Shown here: positions 15,114 to 23,912 of the stretch, in pieces
Position numbering within the stretch: position 1 is the stretch's first letter
Layout of the letters: every line of letters begins with the position of its first letter
NCBI RefSeq assembly: GCF_034119425.1
Contig: NZ_JAWUEL010000027.1
Span: 1 to 28,792 of the forward strand
Source: Actinotignum schaalii_C
Lineage (GTDB): Bacteria > Actinomycetota > Actinomycetes > Actinomycetales > Actinomycetaceae
Direction of reading: 5' to 3'
Length of the DNA stretch: 28,792 nt
Made by a program: the position numbers and the translations under genes
Notes under the pieces: model-generated
The model's database searches: none
Told to the model about the DNA's origin: nothing
What the model saw: the letters and a program-made list of their open reading frames with translations, nothing else

Positions 15114-16156
15114 ATTCCTGCGGTGTCACGCCAAGCGCGGATCCATTCGGCGCGCTGAGCACCCACTTCTTTAGCGTCCAGCACGATAGGGTCCTTGACA
15201 CGCGGGGCGTGCTGCTGCCAGCTCGCGGGCAGTTCCACATCGGCCACCGGGTACACGTACATCGACTCCGGGATAGCTTTCTGCGCATCCTCAGAAAGCA
15301 GGAAGTCGATAAAGGCCTGGGCACCTTCCGGGTTCTCGGCCCCGCGCAGCACCCCGGCGTATTCCACCTGGCGTACGCAGGTCGATTCGATCACGCCGGT
15401 GCGCCCATTTTCAGCGGCCGGGGAGGAAGAATAGGAAACCACCAGCGGGTAGTTTCCCTTACCTTCCGAACCGGAAAAATCGGTGTAGTAGGCATCTGTC
15501 CACGAGCCAGAAATGCGGGTTCCGGCCCCGAGCAGCTGGCCCCACAGCTGGGAGAGACCCTCAGTTCCCCCGGCAACGTGCGCGGTAGCAGCCAGGAAAG
15601 CCAGGCCGGGCGAGGAAAGCGCCGGGTTTTCCACCGCGAGCAGCGCCGCGTATTCGGGGCGGGAAAGATCCGCGAAGCTCAGGGGCGGAGTCATATTTTT
15701 CTGGGTGAACCATTCACGGTCGTAATTAACGCAAACTTCGCCCTGATCGATGGGATTGAGTTTCCCTTCCAGGGCGGTCACCCCCGCGGGAAGCTTCGGG
15801 GAGGAATAATCAGCAATGGTATTGCCATCCAGCGCCTGGTAGGCGGTGTAGGTATCCACCCCGAACACCATATCCGCGCCGGGTTTGCCATCCGCCAGCA
15901 CCAATTGGTTAACAACCTGGCCGGTATCCCCGGGTGCCGATTTCACGATGGTGTACCCGGATTCTTTCTCGAAGCGGGCAATGAGCTCATCGGGTAGGTT
16001 GAATGATTCGTGGCTGACCACCCGAACTGTGGTGGGCTGATCGCTCGCTGCCGGAGAGGCGGCGTCGTCGTTCTTTGAGCATCCGGCCAAGGCCAGTGCC
16101 GCAACCATCGCGGCGGCCGCAAGTGCGCGGGCGCCGTGCCTATTCTTCTGGACCAT
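15110..16156 (-). CDS. thiB: Thiamine-binding lipoprotein
   Basis: Extracellular solute-binding lipoprotein that captures thiamine or its phosphates and delivers them to ThiP. The 348-residue precursor has a lipoprotein signal with lipobox LAGC (LALAGCSKNDD). The mature protein shows the ThiB/TbpA pattern: VVSHESFNLPDELIARFEKE near the start, then GADMVFGVDTYTAYQALDG and GEVCVNYDREWF. First gene behind the riboswitch, with AGGAGG 4 nt before the ATG. That Shine-Dalgarno pairs perfectly with an upstream CCTCCT. Confidence 0.92.
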   Translation of the reverse strand: MVQKNRHGARALAAAAMVAALALAGCSKNDDAASPAASDQPTTVRVVSHESFNLPDELIARFEKESGYTIVKSAPGDTGQVVNQLVLADGKPGADMVFGVDTYTAYQALDGNTIADYSSPKLPAGVTALEGKLNPIDQGEVCVNYDREWFTQKNMTPPLSFADLSRPEYAALLAVENPALSSPGLAFLAATAHVAGGTEGLSQLWGQLLGAGTRISGSWTDAYYTDFSGSEGKGNYPLVVSYSSSPAAENGRTGVIESTCVRQVEYAGVLRGAENPEGAQAFIDFLLSEDAQKAIPESMYVYPVADVELPASWQQHAPRVKDPIVLDAKEVGAQRAEWIRAWRDTAGM

Positions 16157-16160
16157 GCAT

Positions 16161-16199
16161 CCTCCTCAGGATATAAGGAGGGTCTCCGCGAATGCGGAG
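16161..16199 (-). promoter_or_regulatory. Expression-platform hairpins of the thi riboswitch
   Basis: On the minus strand a CTCCGC-ATTC-GCGGAG hairpin (16184-16199) is followed by CCTCCT-N9-AGGAGG (16161-16181). The second helix buries the thiB Shine-Dalgarno completely. There is no U-tract, so control of translation initiation is more likely than termination. Confidence 0.65.
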
Positions 16200-16208
16200 G
16201 AGAGATCT

Positions 16209-16300
16209 CGACTCCCTTCGCCGGTACTAACCGGAGCAGGTTCGAGGGTCTGCGTGCCGCGTTCCGGCCGCACTCTCAGCGCTGCTGCGCTCCCCTGTCG
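16209..16300 (-). ncRNA. TPP riboswitch (THI element)
   Basis: The minus strand carries the conserved parts: CTGAGAG (16273-16279), then ACCCTCGAACCTG, CCGGTTAGTACCGG and AAGGGAG, closed by a P1 helix CGAC/GTCG (16297-16300 with 16209-16212). It lies 53 nt upstream of thiB. TPP binding should lower thiBPQ expression. Confidence 0.93.
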
Positions 16301-16308
16301 TGCCGTCC

Positions 16309-16314
16309 AGTCTA
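16309..16314 (-). promoter_or_regulatory. Candidate -10 box of the thi operon
   Basis: TAGACT on the minus strand, placed so that transcription would start almost exactly at the riboswitch 5' end. A weak GTGAAA lies 17 bp upstream as a possible -35. Confidence 0.45.
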
Positions 16315-16395
16315 GTACGGAGGTCCCGTATTTTCACGCCCGCGGTCCCGAGCGTATCGGCGCCGGGTCGGAACCGAATCGGCGCCGCGCGAACG

Positions 16396-16665
16396 TTAGG
16401 CCCGGGCTCGCGCCTGCGAATCGATCACTTCACCCTTGCCGTACCATTTGGCGGCCTGGCGCTGGGTGATCTGGGAAACTGCCGCCGCCACCCCGGCCGA
16501 AACCACGGCGAAAATCATGGCGTCCACGAGCGGCGCGTTCGGGTCTTCCGAATCGGGAATCTCCCGCCCGGAAATCCCCTTCCACACCACATCCACGATT
16601 TTATTGGCGACGATACCCGAGAGCACCCCAACGCCCGCGCTCACAACTTTCCACCCGATATCCAT
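16396..16665 (-). CDS. DUF4235 membrane protein
   Basis: An 89-residue protein of the DUF4235 type found in many actinobacteria. It starts MDIGWKVVSAGVGVLSGIVANKIVDVVWKG (first helix, about 5-28), then GREIPDSEDPNAPLVDAMIFAVVSAGVAAAVSQ (second helix, about 47-65), ending in a basic tail (RQAAKWYGKGEVIDSQARARA). Probably a small integral membrane protein; no function is established. GAAAGGGACGT precedes the ATG. Located after the mrp operon, 70 bp downstream of mnhG on the same strand, possibly co-transcribed. Confidence 0.85.
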   Translation of the reverse strand: MDIGWKVVSAGVGVLSGIVANKIVDVVWKGISGREIPDSEDPNAPLVDAMIFAVVSAGVAAAVSQITQRQAAKWYGKGEVIDSQARARA

Positions 16666-16735
16666 AACGTCCCTTTCTTCGCGCGGCGCAGGCCCGGCCG
16701 GATGCGGCTAGGAGGCCCGGTGCCGCCCTCGATGT

Positions 16736-17140
16736 TTATTGCGCGGAGGTGCTCCCCCGCGCTGAATTCTTGTCCTGTCCAGAACTATTATGACTCAGCC
16801 CACGCCCGAAGCGCAGGTCCTCGCGCAATTCGTCCACGACCATGGCATCCGAATCGATACGGCCGGTGCGGTACCCGGCACGGGAAAGCATATGCGCGGA
16901 GATGGGCGAGGTGATGAGCTGGCAGCCGATCACGAGCAGCAGCGTCCACGTCATCGAGGGGTCACGCACCAGGCAGGCCGCACCCAGGCAACCCATGATC
17001 AGGGAGAGGACCTGCGGTTTGGTAGCTACGTGCAGGCGCGTCATGAGATCCGGGTAGCGGAACATGCCGATGGCGGCCACGAAGGTGAGTGCGGCGCTGG
17101 CCAGCATGAGCGCGGCACCGATAATATCCCAGGGGCTCAC
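16736..17140 (-). CDS. mnhG: Mrp/Mnh antiporter subunit G
   Basis: Small membrane subunit of the multi-subunit Na+(K+)/H+ antiporter. The GTG start at 17140 overlaps the mnhF stop (GTGA) and gives a 134-residue product beginning SPWDIIGAALMLASAALTFVAAIGMFRYPDLMTRLH. The motif GMFRYPDLMTRLHVATK is characteristic of MnhG/MrpG. Three hydrophobic helices (about 5-27, 43-60, 65-85) precede a charged tail. A longer in-frame reading upstream would only shadow mnhF. Last gene of the mrp operon. Confidence 0.92.
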   Translation of the reverse strand: MSPWDIIGAALMLASAALTFVAAIGMFRYPDLMTRLHVATKPQVLSLIMGCLGAACLVRDPSMTWTLLLVIGCQLITSPISAHMLSRAGYRTGRIDSDAMVVDELREDLRFGRGLSHNSSGQDKNSARGSTSAQ

Positions 17141-17520
17141 GGCCGGACTCCTTCCTGCTCGGTATCGCGATCCGGATCGTGTGCGGGGCTTTCGTCTTCT
17201 TCTTCGTCGGTTGTTTCGCGTTCGTTCGCCTTTTCGAGGCGCCGCATTTCCTTCGGGTCGTTTTGGTCCACGGGCCGGATAAAGCGTGCCACGGCCACGG
17301 ATCCGAGGAAACCAACAATGGCGACGACGACGAAAACCGCCAGCAAATCCGCTCGCCGGGTCACCGCCGCGAGCAGGCAGAGCGCCCCCACCATAATCGA
17401 AGTGATGACATCGAGCGCCCCCACCCGGTCGAGGACAGTGGGGCCTTTGACGATACGAACCGTCACCAGCAGCGCGGAGATGGTCAAGAGCACCCCGCAG
17501 ATCACCATCACGATAATCAC
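17137..17520 (-). CDS. mnhF: Mrp/Mnh antiporter subunit F
   Basis: A 127-residue subunit with three transmembrane helices in its first 82 residues and the family motif GPTVLDRVGALDVIT (about 26-40). The C-terminal 40 residues are hydrophilic and very acidic (RRLEKANERETTDEEEDES...), a tail absent from the compact Bacillus MrpF. Its ATG overlaps the mnhE stop (ATGA), and its stop overlaps mnhG. Confidence 0.92.
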   Translation of the reverse strand: MIIVMVICGVLLTISALLVTVRIVKGPTVLDRVGALDVITSIMVGALCLLAAVTRRADLLAVFVVVAIVGFLGSVAVARFIRPVDQNDPKEMRRLEKANERETTDEEEDESPAHDPDRDTEQEGVRP

Positions 17521-18152
17521 CGTTCACCTCCGGAACTATCGGGAGCGAAGGGAACCGGCAGGCGCCCGGCCTTCGGGCTGGAGCCGGGCACGAAGCCAGC
17601 CTGCACCAGCTCACTGCGGGAGGCGAAAGCACGCAGCACCCGCTCTTCCAAATCGAGCACCGATTGGTGCGCGGCGCTCACTCCCCCCGCCATGCCCACG
17701 TCAAATACGTGCACGTAGAGGGTGCCCGTGGCGGCGTCGGTATCGATCACGAGCGAGCCGGGCACCAGGGTGGACATCCCGGCGGTTATCGCGAGGTAGG
17801 CATCGGAGTGGGAACGCAGCCGCACGCGGATCACCGCGCCGCGCGGGGTGGCGCGCCGCAGGATAAACCAGGCTTGCTGCCAGGAGGCGTGCACAAGGTC
17901 ACGCACGAAAATCGCAACCAGGCGGATCACACCCCAGATCCGGAAACGCCCGTCGAAGGACGCGGTGGGGAAAGGTGCCACTTCGGTTACGAGGAGGGCG
18001 AGGGCGAAACCTGCCACAATATTGGCGGCGCTGACCTGCCCCCACAGCAGCACCCACACGATGGTCAGCCACACCAGCACCCCCAGGGAGGCGCTCGGGA
18101 AACGGCCCTCGCGCCGGGTGACCAGGCGGATTGCTTCACTATCGCGACTCAT
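17517..18152 (-). CDS. mnhE: Mrp/Mnh antiporter subunit E
   Basis: A 211-residue membrane subunit. Helices lie at about 20-60 (LGVLVWLTIVWVLLWGQVSAANIVAGFALALLVTE), then VIRLVAIFVRDLVHASWQQAW, and the conserved STLVPGSLVIDTDAATGTLYVHVFDV of the MnhE C-terminal domain. Required for assembly of the Mrp complex in characterised systems. Overlaps mnhD and mnhF by 4 bp each. Confidence 0.92.
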   Translation of the reverse strand: MSRDSEAIRLVTRREGRFPSASLGVLVWLTIVWVLLWGQVSAANIVAGFALALLVTEVAPFPTASFDGRFRIWGVIRLVAIFVRDLVHASWQQAWFILRRATPRGAVIRVRLRSHSDAYLAITAGMSTLVPGSLVIDTDAATGTLYVHVFDVGMAGGVSAAHQSVLDLEERVLRAFASRSELVQAGFVPGSSPKAGRLPVPFAPDSSGGER

Positions 18153-19912
18153 TGCTCACCTCCGGAAGCTGCGGGAACGGGCGCGGGACCTTGCCCGGGA
18201 ACCGCTGTGGGCGCGGGCGTGTGGAACGACGGCGCACCACTCGGCACCGGTGCACCGGTCGGCACCAGTGTGGCCGCGGGCGTGGGGCTCGGGGAGCGCA
18301 GCAAACGCGGGCTTTCTTTCGGTTCGGGCGTTTGGGTAAAGGCGCCGGTATCCGGGGTGGAATCCTCGTGGGGTACCACGGTTTCTTCATCCACCTCCGG
18401 GGAAATCCCGGTACCGCGGTCCCAATCGGGAAGCACCGCGCTGATATAGGGGGTGCGGGCTTCCAGCTCGGCAGCGGCGCCGTCGGTAAAAGAACGCAGC
18501 GGCGCGGCCGCGAAGGTAATACCGAGCATGACCGCGATGAGCCCGGAGGCGGAAATCACCATCCCGCTCGGGTAGGTGGTGGATGGCAGTTCCGCCGGGG
18601 CTTCCTGCCAGAAGGCCATATTCCAAGCGCGGATCACAGCGTAGAGGGTAAGCAAGGAAGTAACCAGGCCGGCCGCTATCAACACCCAGTCAATCGCGGT
18701 GCCGCGCGCGGCACTTGCTTCCAGCAGCCCCACTTTGCCGAGGAATCCGGATAGCGGCGGAATACCACCCAGGGAAAGCGCGGGAAGAAAATACAAAACC
18801 GCAACCATGGGGGCCGCTCGCATAATGGAACCGAGCCGCACGAGCGACGTCGTTCCTGCCACCCACCCGATCAGGCCCACCACCAAAAACAGCGCGGTCT
18901 GCACCACGATGTGGTGCACGGCGTAGAAAATCGTGGAGGAGAGCCCGGCTTCGGTGGAAATGGCGATACCCCAGATGAGGTAGCCGATATGGCTGACCAG
19001 GGTGAAGGACAGCAAACGCTTAATATTTTCCTGCGCGATCGCGCCGAGGATACCAATCAGCATGGTGGCGACCGCGAAACCGGCGAGGATATCGTCTAGG
19101 CGCCCGCCCGGGAAAAGCAGCACCTGGGTGCGGATAATCGCGTATACGCCCACTTTGGTGAGCAGGCCGGCGAATACAGCCGTGACCGGGCCGGAGGCGG
19201 TGGGATAGGAGTCGGGCAGCCAGGCGGCCAGCGGGAAAATCGCGGCTTTCAACCCGAAGGCCACGAGGAAGAGGATCTGGAGGACCATGCGCATTCCCGG
19301 ATCCACCTGCGGGAGTTTGACGGCCAGGTCGGCCAGGTTCACGCTACCCACCGCGGCGTAGGTGAGGCCGAGCGCGGTGAGGAAGATGAGGGAGGAGACC
19401 ATGGAGACGATCACGTAGACCGAGCCGGAGCGCATCCGTTCGGCCGTGCCACCCATGGTCAGGAGCACGAAGGAGGCGGCCAGGAGAATCTCAAAGCCCA
19501 CGTACATATTGAAAAGATCGCCGGTGAGGAACGCATCGGACACCCCGGCGGAAAGAATCATAAAGGCCGGGTAGTACACCGAGGTGGGTGCGCCGCGTTC
19601 ACCGTCCGCCACGCCCTGGAATACCGAGTACACCAGCACGATCAGGGTCACCGTGACCGAGGTGGTGAGCATAATGGTGGAGAGCCTGTCAGCCACCAGG
19701 GAAATACCCACGGGCGCCGCCCAGTTCCCCACGTCTAGGGTGATGGGGCCGCGCGCGGAAACGAAAAGCAGAATGACCGCCACCACGAGGACGATGGACA
19801 GCATTCCCACCGCGGTCCAGGCTTGCACGCGGCGCCGGCGCGGAACCGCCAGGAGCACCCCGGCGGCCAGCAGGGGAAGCACGATGGGAACGGGGAGTAG
19901 CCAGGAAATCAT
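18149..19912 (-). CDS. mnhD: Mrp/Mnh antiporter subunit D
   Basis: NuoN/NuoM-like proton-antiporter membrane subunit of 587 residues. About 14 helices fill the first 500 residues. The central proton-channel region contains DLFNMYVGFEILLAASFVLL (key Glu), LKAAIFPLAAWLPDSYPTA (key Lys, typical of Mrp/Nuo subunits) and FTLVSHIGYLIWG. The last 80 residues form a Pro/Ala/Thr/Ser-rich low-complexity tail (SPSPTPAATLVPTGAPVPS and on), which is not part of the core fold and probably lies outside the membrane. Overlaps mnhC and mnhE by 4 bp. Confidence 0.95.
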   Translation of the reverse strand: MISWLLPVPIVLPLLAAGVLLAVPRRRRVQAWTAVGMLSIVLVVAVILLFVSARGPITLDVGNWAAPVGISLVADRLSTIMLTTSVTVTLIVLVYSVFQGVADGERGAPTSVYYPAFMILSAGVSDAFLTGDLFNMYVGFEILLAASFVLLTMGGTAERMRSGSVYVIVSMVSSLIFLTALGLTYAAVGSVNLADLAVKLPQVDPGMRMVLQILFLVAFGLKAAIFPLAAWLPDSYPTASGPVTAVFAGLLTKVGVYAIIRTQVLLFPGGRLDDILAGFAVATMLIGILGAIAQENIKRLLSFTLVSHIGYLIWGIAISTEAGLSSTIFYAVHHIVVQTALFLVVGLIGWVAGTTSLVRLGSIMRAAPMVAVLYFLPALSLGGIPPLSGFLGKVGLLEASAARGTAIDWVLIAAGLVTSLLTLYAVIRAWNMAFWQEAPAELPSTTYPSGMVISASGLIAVMLGITFAAAPLRSFTDGAAAELEARTPYISAVLPDWDRGTGISPEVDEETVVPHEDSTPDTGAFTQTPEPKESPRLLRSPSPTPAATLVPTGAPVPSGAPSFHTPAPTAVPGQGPAPVPAASGGEQ

Positions 19913-20538
19913 CGCCGTGCGCCTCCCGCGTTGCCGCCGCGCCCCGTGTTGCCGTTGCGCCCACCATTCCGCGGCTTTCCGCCGTTCGTGAGCGAACCGT
20001 CCACACCGTGGGTGGCATTCGGGTTAGCCACGTAGCGGTGCCGGCGGCGCTTGGGATGCCGGCGGTTCCAGCGGCCCAGACGCCCGAAACGCGGGGCCGG
20101 AGTATCGGTTTCGTCGCGGAATTCCGCGGAGGTTTCCTGCAAGTCTGTTCCCACTTCGGATCGCTGGCTGCTTTCTTCCAGTTGTTGGCGAACGGCGACG
20201 GCGCGATCCTCCACGTCGTCGCGTACTTCGTCATCATCGCGCAGCTGCCAGGTGCGATAGGCCATGGCCAGCAGGAAGCCGGTGGTGGCCAAAGTAATAA
20301 CAATGGCGGTGAGCATCATGGCCATGACCAGCGGGTCCGCCCACAGGTCCGGCGAGCCGTTGCCGATAAAGGGCGGGTTGCCGGTGCGGCCACCCGCAAT
20401 AAGGAAAAGAATATTGACGCCGTTGGAGAGGCAGCCCAGCCCGAGGATGACCCGCGAGAGGGAACGCTCCAAAATAAGATAGACGCCTACGGCAACGAAA
20501 ACCCCGCACATGAGGATGAGGGCGAGAGATACGCTCAT
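19909..20538 (-). CDS. mnhC: Mrp/Mnh antiporter subunit C
   Basis: NuoK-like subunit: three helices in the first 95 residues, with GLGCLSNGVNILFLIAGG and DPLVMAMMLTAIVITLATTGFLLAMAYR as family motifs. The remaining half is hydrophilic: an acidic stretch with DDEVRDDVEDR, then a basic Arg/His-rich stretch and a Gly/Asn/Arg-rich end (GGKPRNGGRNGNTGRGG). Such a tail roughly doubles the usual length of about 110 residues. Overlaps mnhA and mnhD by 4 bp. Confidence 0.93.
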   Translation of the reverse strand: MSVSLALILMCGVFVAVGVYLILERSLSRVILGLGCLSNGVNILFLIAGGRTGNPPFIGNGSPDLWADPLVMAMMLTAIVITLATTGFLLAMAYRTWQLRDDDEVRDDVEDRAVAVRQQLEESSQRSEVGTDLQETSAEFRDETDTPAPRFGRLGRWNRRHPKRRRHRYVANPNATHGVDGSLTNGGKPRNGGRNGNTGRGGNAGGARR

Positions 20539-23500
20539 TCTTGCTCTCCTTCCGTTGCCGCATCGCGTTGTTCGGCGGCCAGGGCCAGGCGCTCGGCTTC
20601 CTGTTTCGGGGAGGTGCGCTCGCTGAGCTCGGCCTGGGATTCCATTTCTTCACGCAGGTTCTGACGGGCGTCGTGGGAAGGTTCGATGCGAATATCAGCA
20701 TCCCAGACGCCTTCTTCCATTTCCCCGTGCCGGTCAATTTCCCCGCCGAGGGACCGCAGAATTTCGGCTACCAGGCCAACAACCGCGATATAGACGCCGG
20801 TGTCAAAGATGAGCGCCGTCGTAAAATGAACTTCCCCAAAGATCGGAAGCACCATATCGATTTTCGCGGTTTGCAGCGGGTTACCGCCCAACATGATCGG
20901 GGCGAGCGAGGAAAGAGTGGCCAGGCCCAGGCCGGTTCCCAGCAGGTGCGCGGGGAGGATGGGGAGGGTGGCGCCCAGTTCGAAACGCCCGCCGGCAAGA
21001 TAACGCAAGGTCAATGCGATGCCGGCCAGCAGCCCGCCGGCGAAACCTCCGCCCGGCATATTGTGCCCGGAGAAAAGGAAGAAGAGCGAAATAATGAGAA
21101 CGGTATGGAAGACCAGGCGGGTGCCGATTTGCAACATGATCGGGCGGGAGGCCACCCCGGGGCGGTTCGCGGAGGCGAGCCAGGCTCGGTTGCGCCCCGA
21201 ACGCTTCGCTTCTTCTTCGGCGCGCAGCGAATTGCGCACATAGGCCACCGGGTCATCACCGAGGCGGTGCAAGCGTTGCGCCCGTTCACTTTTCGCGCCG
21301 AGGATATTGCGTAGCCGATCCGTGCCGCCGAAACGGTCGCGTACAAAGAGGAGGGAGGCAATGCCGACGGCGCAGACCACCAGCACGGAGGTCTCCCCCA
21401 TCGTGTCCCAAGCCCGGATATCCACGAGGGTAACGTTGACGATATTGCGCCCGTACCCGAAACGGAAACCTTCATCGGCGAAGAGTTCCGAAATTGGCGC
21501 GTGGGTGCGCACCCCGGCTGCCAGATACGCCAGCCCCGCGAAAAGCACCCCCATGATGGCCGCGAAAACGATGCGGAACCGCTGGGTGCCTTTGGTGCGC
21601 CGGGAAGAAAAATAGGAAGGCAGGCGCCGCAACACCAGCACGAAGACCACGAGGGTGAGAGTTTCGGAAAGCACCTGGGTGAGAGCCAAGTCAGGAGCCC
21701 CGTACATCTCGTAGGTGAGGGCAACGGCGTAGCCACCGATTCCCATGAGGATCACGGCTTTGAGACGGTGGCGAGAGGCCGCGGCAAGCAGCACTCCCAG
21801 GCAGCCAACAACGGCCACCGCGGCCTGCGCCCAACTATCGAAGAGCCGGGGCACCACCAGGGTACCCACCGGGTTGGTGAGCAGCGCGATTCCCACGGTG
21901 ATGAGCAGGAACCAGAAAATGGTGAGGAGGTAGGTGGGAAGCGAACCGGATTGGGTGCGGGCGGTGACGGTCATGGAGAAACGCTCGGTGCCCGAAACAA
22001 TGCGCTGGTAGGCTTCCTCGGCGCTGAGGCGCAGGGCGTGGCGCTGGGTGAAGGCGGAGATGCGGTGGCGCTGCCAGAAGAGGCAGCAACCGGCCGCGAG
22101 GATGGCGAGGGTCACCAGGAAGGGCCCGTTGAAGCCGGACCACAGGTGCAGGTGGCCCTGGTAGGGGGCCAGCACGGGGTATTGGGCCAGGTATTGCTCT
22201 AGGAAGGTACTGATGGGCGCGGTTGCGAGCCCGGCCACCAGGCCCGCCGTCGCCAATATTCCTACCGGCCAGATCATCACCGCGGAAACGTCACGCACCT
22301 CGGTATCCTCTACGCGCGGCTTGCGCATGAAGGCGCCCCACCAGAACCGCAGGCCGTAGGCCACCGTGAGCGCCGAACCCACCGCGATGAGCACGAGCAC
22401 CGCGATATCGGTGGCGCTACCACCCCACAGGGCGCCGAGCGCACCTTCTTTCGCTACAAAAGCGGCGAAGGGCGGGAAACCCATCATGGAGGCATCCGCC
22501 ATTCCGGCGAAGGTGGCAACCGCGGGCATATTGCGGCCCACATTGGATAGTTCGCGCAGGTCACGGGTGCCGGTACACACGTCCACGATACCCACGGAGA
22601 GGAAGAGTGCGGATTTGAAGAGGGAGTGAGCCAGCAGCAGCATGAGCCCGGCCAGCAGCATCGCCGAATCTCCGTAGCCGACGAAAAGAATAATGAGTCC
22701 GAGCTGGGAGACCGTGCCGAAAGCGGTAACCAGCTTAATATCGGTTTGTTTGAGGGCCCGGTAACCACCCAGCAGCACCGTGTACGAGGCGAGGATGATT
22801 ACCATCCAGCGCCAAGCTGGATTATGCGCGAAACCGGGGGCCAGGCGCGCCACCAGGTACACCCCGGCTTTAACCATCGCCGCGGCGTGCAGGTAGGCGG
22901 AGACAGGCGTGGGTGCGGCCATGGCGGCCGGCAGCCAGAAATGGAAAGGTACCAGGGCGGATTTGGAGAAAGCCCCGATAAGTACAAGTACGACGGCGCT
23001 CGTCAGCAGCGCGGAATTCCCCGGTGACAGCGTGGCTTCGTGGGAAGCCACCACGAGCTCGCGCAATGAGAAAGATCCCCCGGGCATGACCCCGAGCATG
23101 GTGATCCCGCCCAGCATGGCCAGCCCACCCGCCGTGGTCACAATAATGGCCTGGAAAGCCGCGCGCCGCGAGGATTGCCGGTCGGAATAGTGGCCGATGA
23201 GGAGGAAGGAAAAAACGGTGGTGAGTTCCCAGTAAATATAGAGGGCGACGGTGTTATCCGTGGTGACCAAACCGAGCATAGCCCCGGCGAAAGCCACGAA
23301 AATCGCGCCGAACCGGCCCAGGTAGGAGGCATCACGTTTGAAATACCGCGCCGAGTAGAAGAGCACGGCCGCGCCCACCCCGGTGGCGATGAGGGCGAGG
23401 AGCAGGCCGAGAGCGTCAATGCGGATATCCAGGTCCATGCCCAATTGGGGCACCCAGGTGAGGGATTGCTGGTAGATATCACCGCGAAGGATGCGGGGGA

Positions 23501-23714
23501 TGAGGCTGAGGAGCCACAGGAAAGTACCGGCCGGGAGGAGAGCGAGGATTGCGAAGCCGAAACGCCCGCGCTGCATCACGAGCGGTGCACACAGCGCCCC
23601 CACCGCAAATAGCAGGAGCACATATGCCACGGCAGCCTCCGTCCCTTCGACCTTTGCCATGCACGCCGGGTGCGCTACGTGCTCTACGTGCGCAGCGTGC
23701 CAAACATACGCCAC
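20535..23714 (-). CDS. mnhA: Mrp/Mnh antiporter subunit A (fused A and B)
   Basis: Largest subunit, 1059 residues, about 20 helices. The N-terminal half is NuoL-like, with YWELTTVFSFLLIGHY and LVPFHFWLPAAMAAPTPVSAYLHAAAMVKAG as proton-channel motifs. A DUF4040 segment follows (ALTYEMYGAPDLALTQVLSETLTL, about residue 675). The MnhB-type domain from about residue 860 has the motif GHNMPGGGFAGGLLAGIA. Thus the A and B subunits are one polypeptide. The tail is hydrophilic. The GTG start is chosen for its GGAGGGG 4-8 nt upstream; it adds an unusual His-rich 18-residue leader before Met19, which is the alternative start. Confidence 0.95.
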   Translation of the reverse strand: MAYVWHAAHVEHVAHPACMAKVEGTEAAVAYVLLLFAVGALCAPLVMQRGRFGFAILALLPAGTFLWLLSLIPRILRGDIYQQSLTWVPQLGMDLDIRIDALGLLLALIATGVGAAVLFYSARYFKRDASYLGRFGAIFVAFAGAMLGLVTTDNTVALYIYWELTTVFSFLLIGHYSDRQSSRRAAFQAIIVTTAGGLAMLGGITMLGVMPGGSFSLRELVVASHEATLSPGNSALLTSAVVLVLIGAFSKSALVPFHFWLPAAMAAPTPVSAYLHAAAMVKAGVYLVARLAPGFAHNPAWRWMVIILASYTVLLGGYRALKQTDIKLVTAFGTVSQLGLIILFVGYGDSAMLLAGLMLLLAHSLFKSALFLSVGIVDVCTGTRDLRELSNVGRNMPAVATFAGMADASMMGFPPFAAFVAKEGALGALWGGSATDIAVLVLIAVGSALTVAYGLRFWWGAFMRKPRVEDTEVRDVSAVMIWPVGILATAGLVAGLATAPISTFLEQYLAQYPVLAPYQGHLHLWSGFNGPFLVTLAILAAGCCLFWQRHRISAFTQRHALRLSAEEAYQRIVSGTERFSMTVTARTQSGSLPTYLLTIFWFLLITVGIALLTNPVGTLVVPRLFDSWAQAAVAVVGCLGVLLAAASRHRLKAVILMGIGGYAVALTYEMYGAPDLALTQVLSETLTLVVFVLVLRRLPSYFSSRRTKGTQRFRIVFAAIMGVLFAGLAYLAAGVRTHAPISELFADEGFRFGYGRNIVNVTLVDIRAWDTMGETSVLVVCAVGIASLLFVRDRFGGTDRLRNILGAKSERAQRLHRLGDDPVAYVRNSLRAEEEAKRSGRNRAWLASANRPGVASRPIMLQIGTRLVFHTVLIISLFFLFSGHNMPGGGFAGGLLAGIALTLRYLAGGRFELGATLPILPAHLLGTGLGLATLSSLAPIMLGGNPLQTAKIDMVLPIFGEVHFTTALIFDTGVYIAVVGLVAEILRSLGGEIDRHGEMEEGVWDADIRIEPSHDARQNLREEMESQAELSERTSPKQEAERLALAAEQRDAATEGEQE

Positions 23715-23912
23715 TGAGCCCCTCCGCGGATGACCTGGCGCGATACAGCTAGTAGGTGCGGGCGCCGGTTTCTTAGGCGGTGGAGCTCATTGTTAACGCA
23801 TGGAACATCATTACAGTAGCGAAAATATGCGGGAGTGTCCCGTGTTTCCGCTCTCGATGAGACCGCGCGGCCAGGCTTGCTTTGGAAGCGCGAGGCTTGC
23901 TAAGGCCGGAGT
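23715..23912 (-). other. Intergenic region upstream of the mrp operon
   Basis: About 200 bp between dcd and the mrp operon, relatively AT-rich around 23790-23835. It must contain the mrp promoter, but I could not assign boxes. A short direct repeat AGGCTTGCT occurs at about 23873 and 23893. No ORF seen. Confidence 0.4.

Noticed and set aside
17141..17632. N-terminal extension of MnhG
   Set aside because: Out-of-frame shadow of mnhF; family homology starts at the GTGA overlap.
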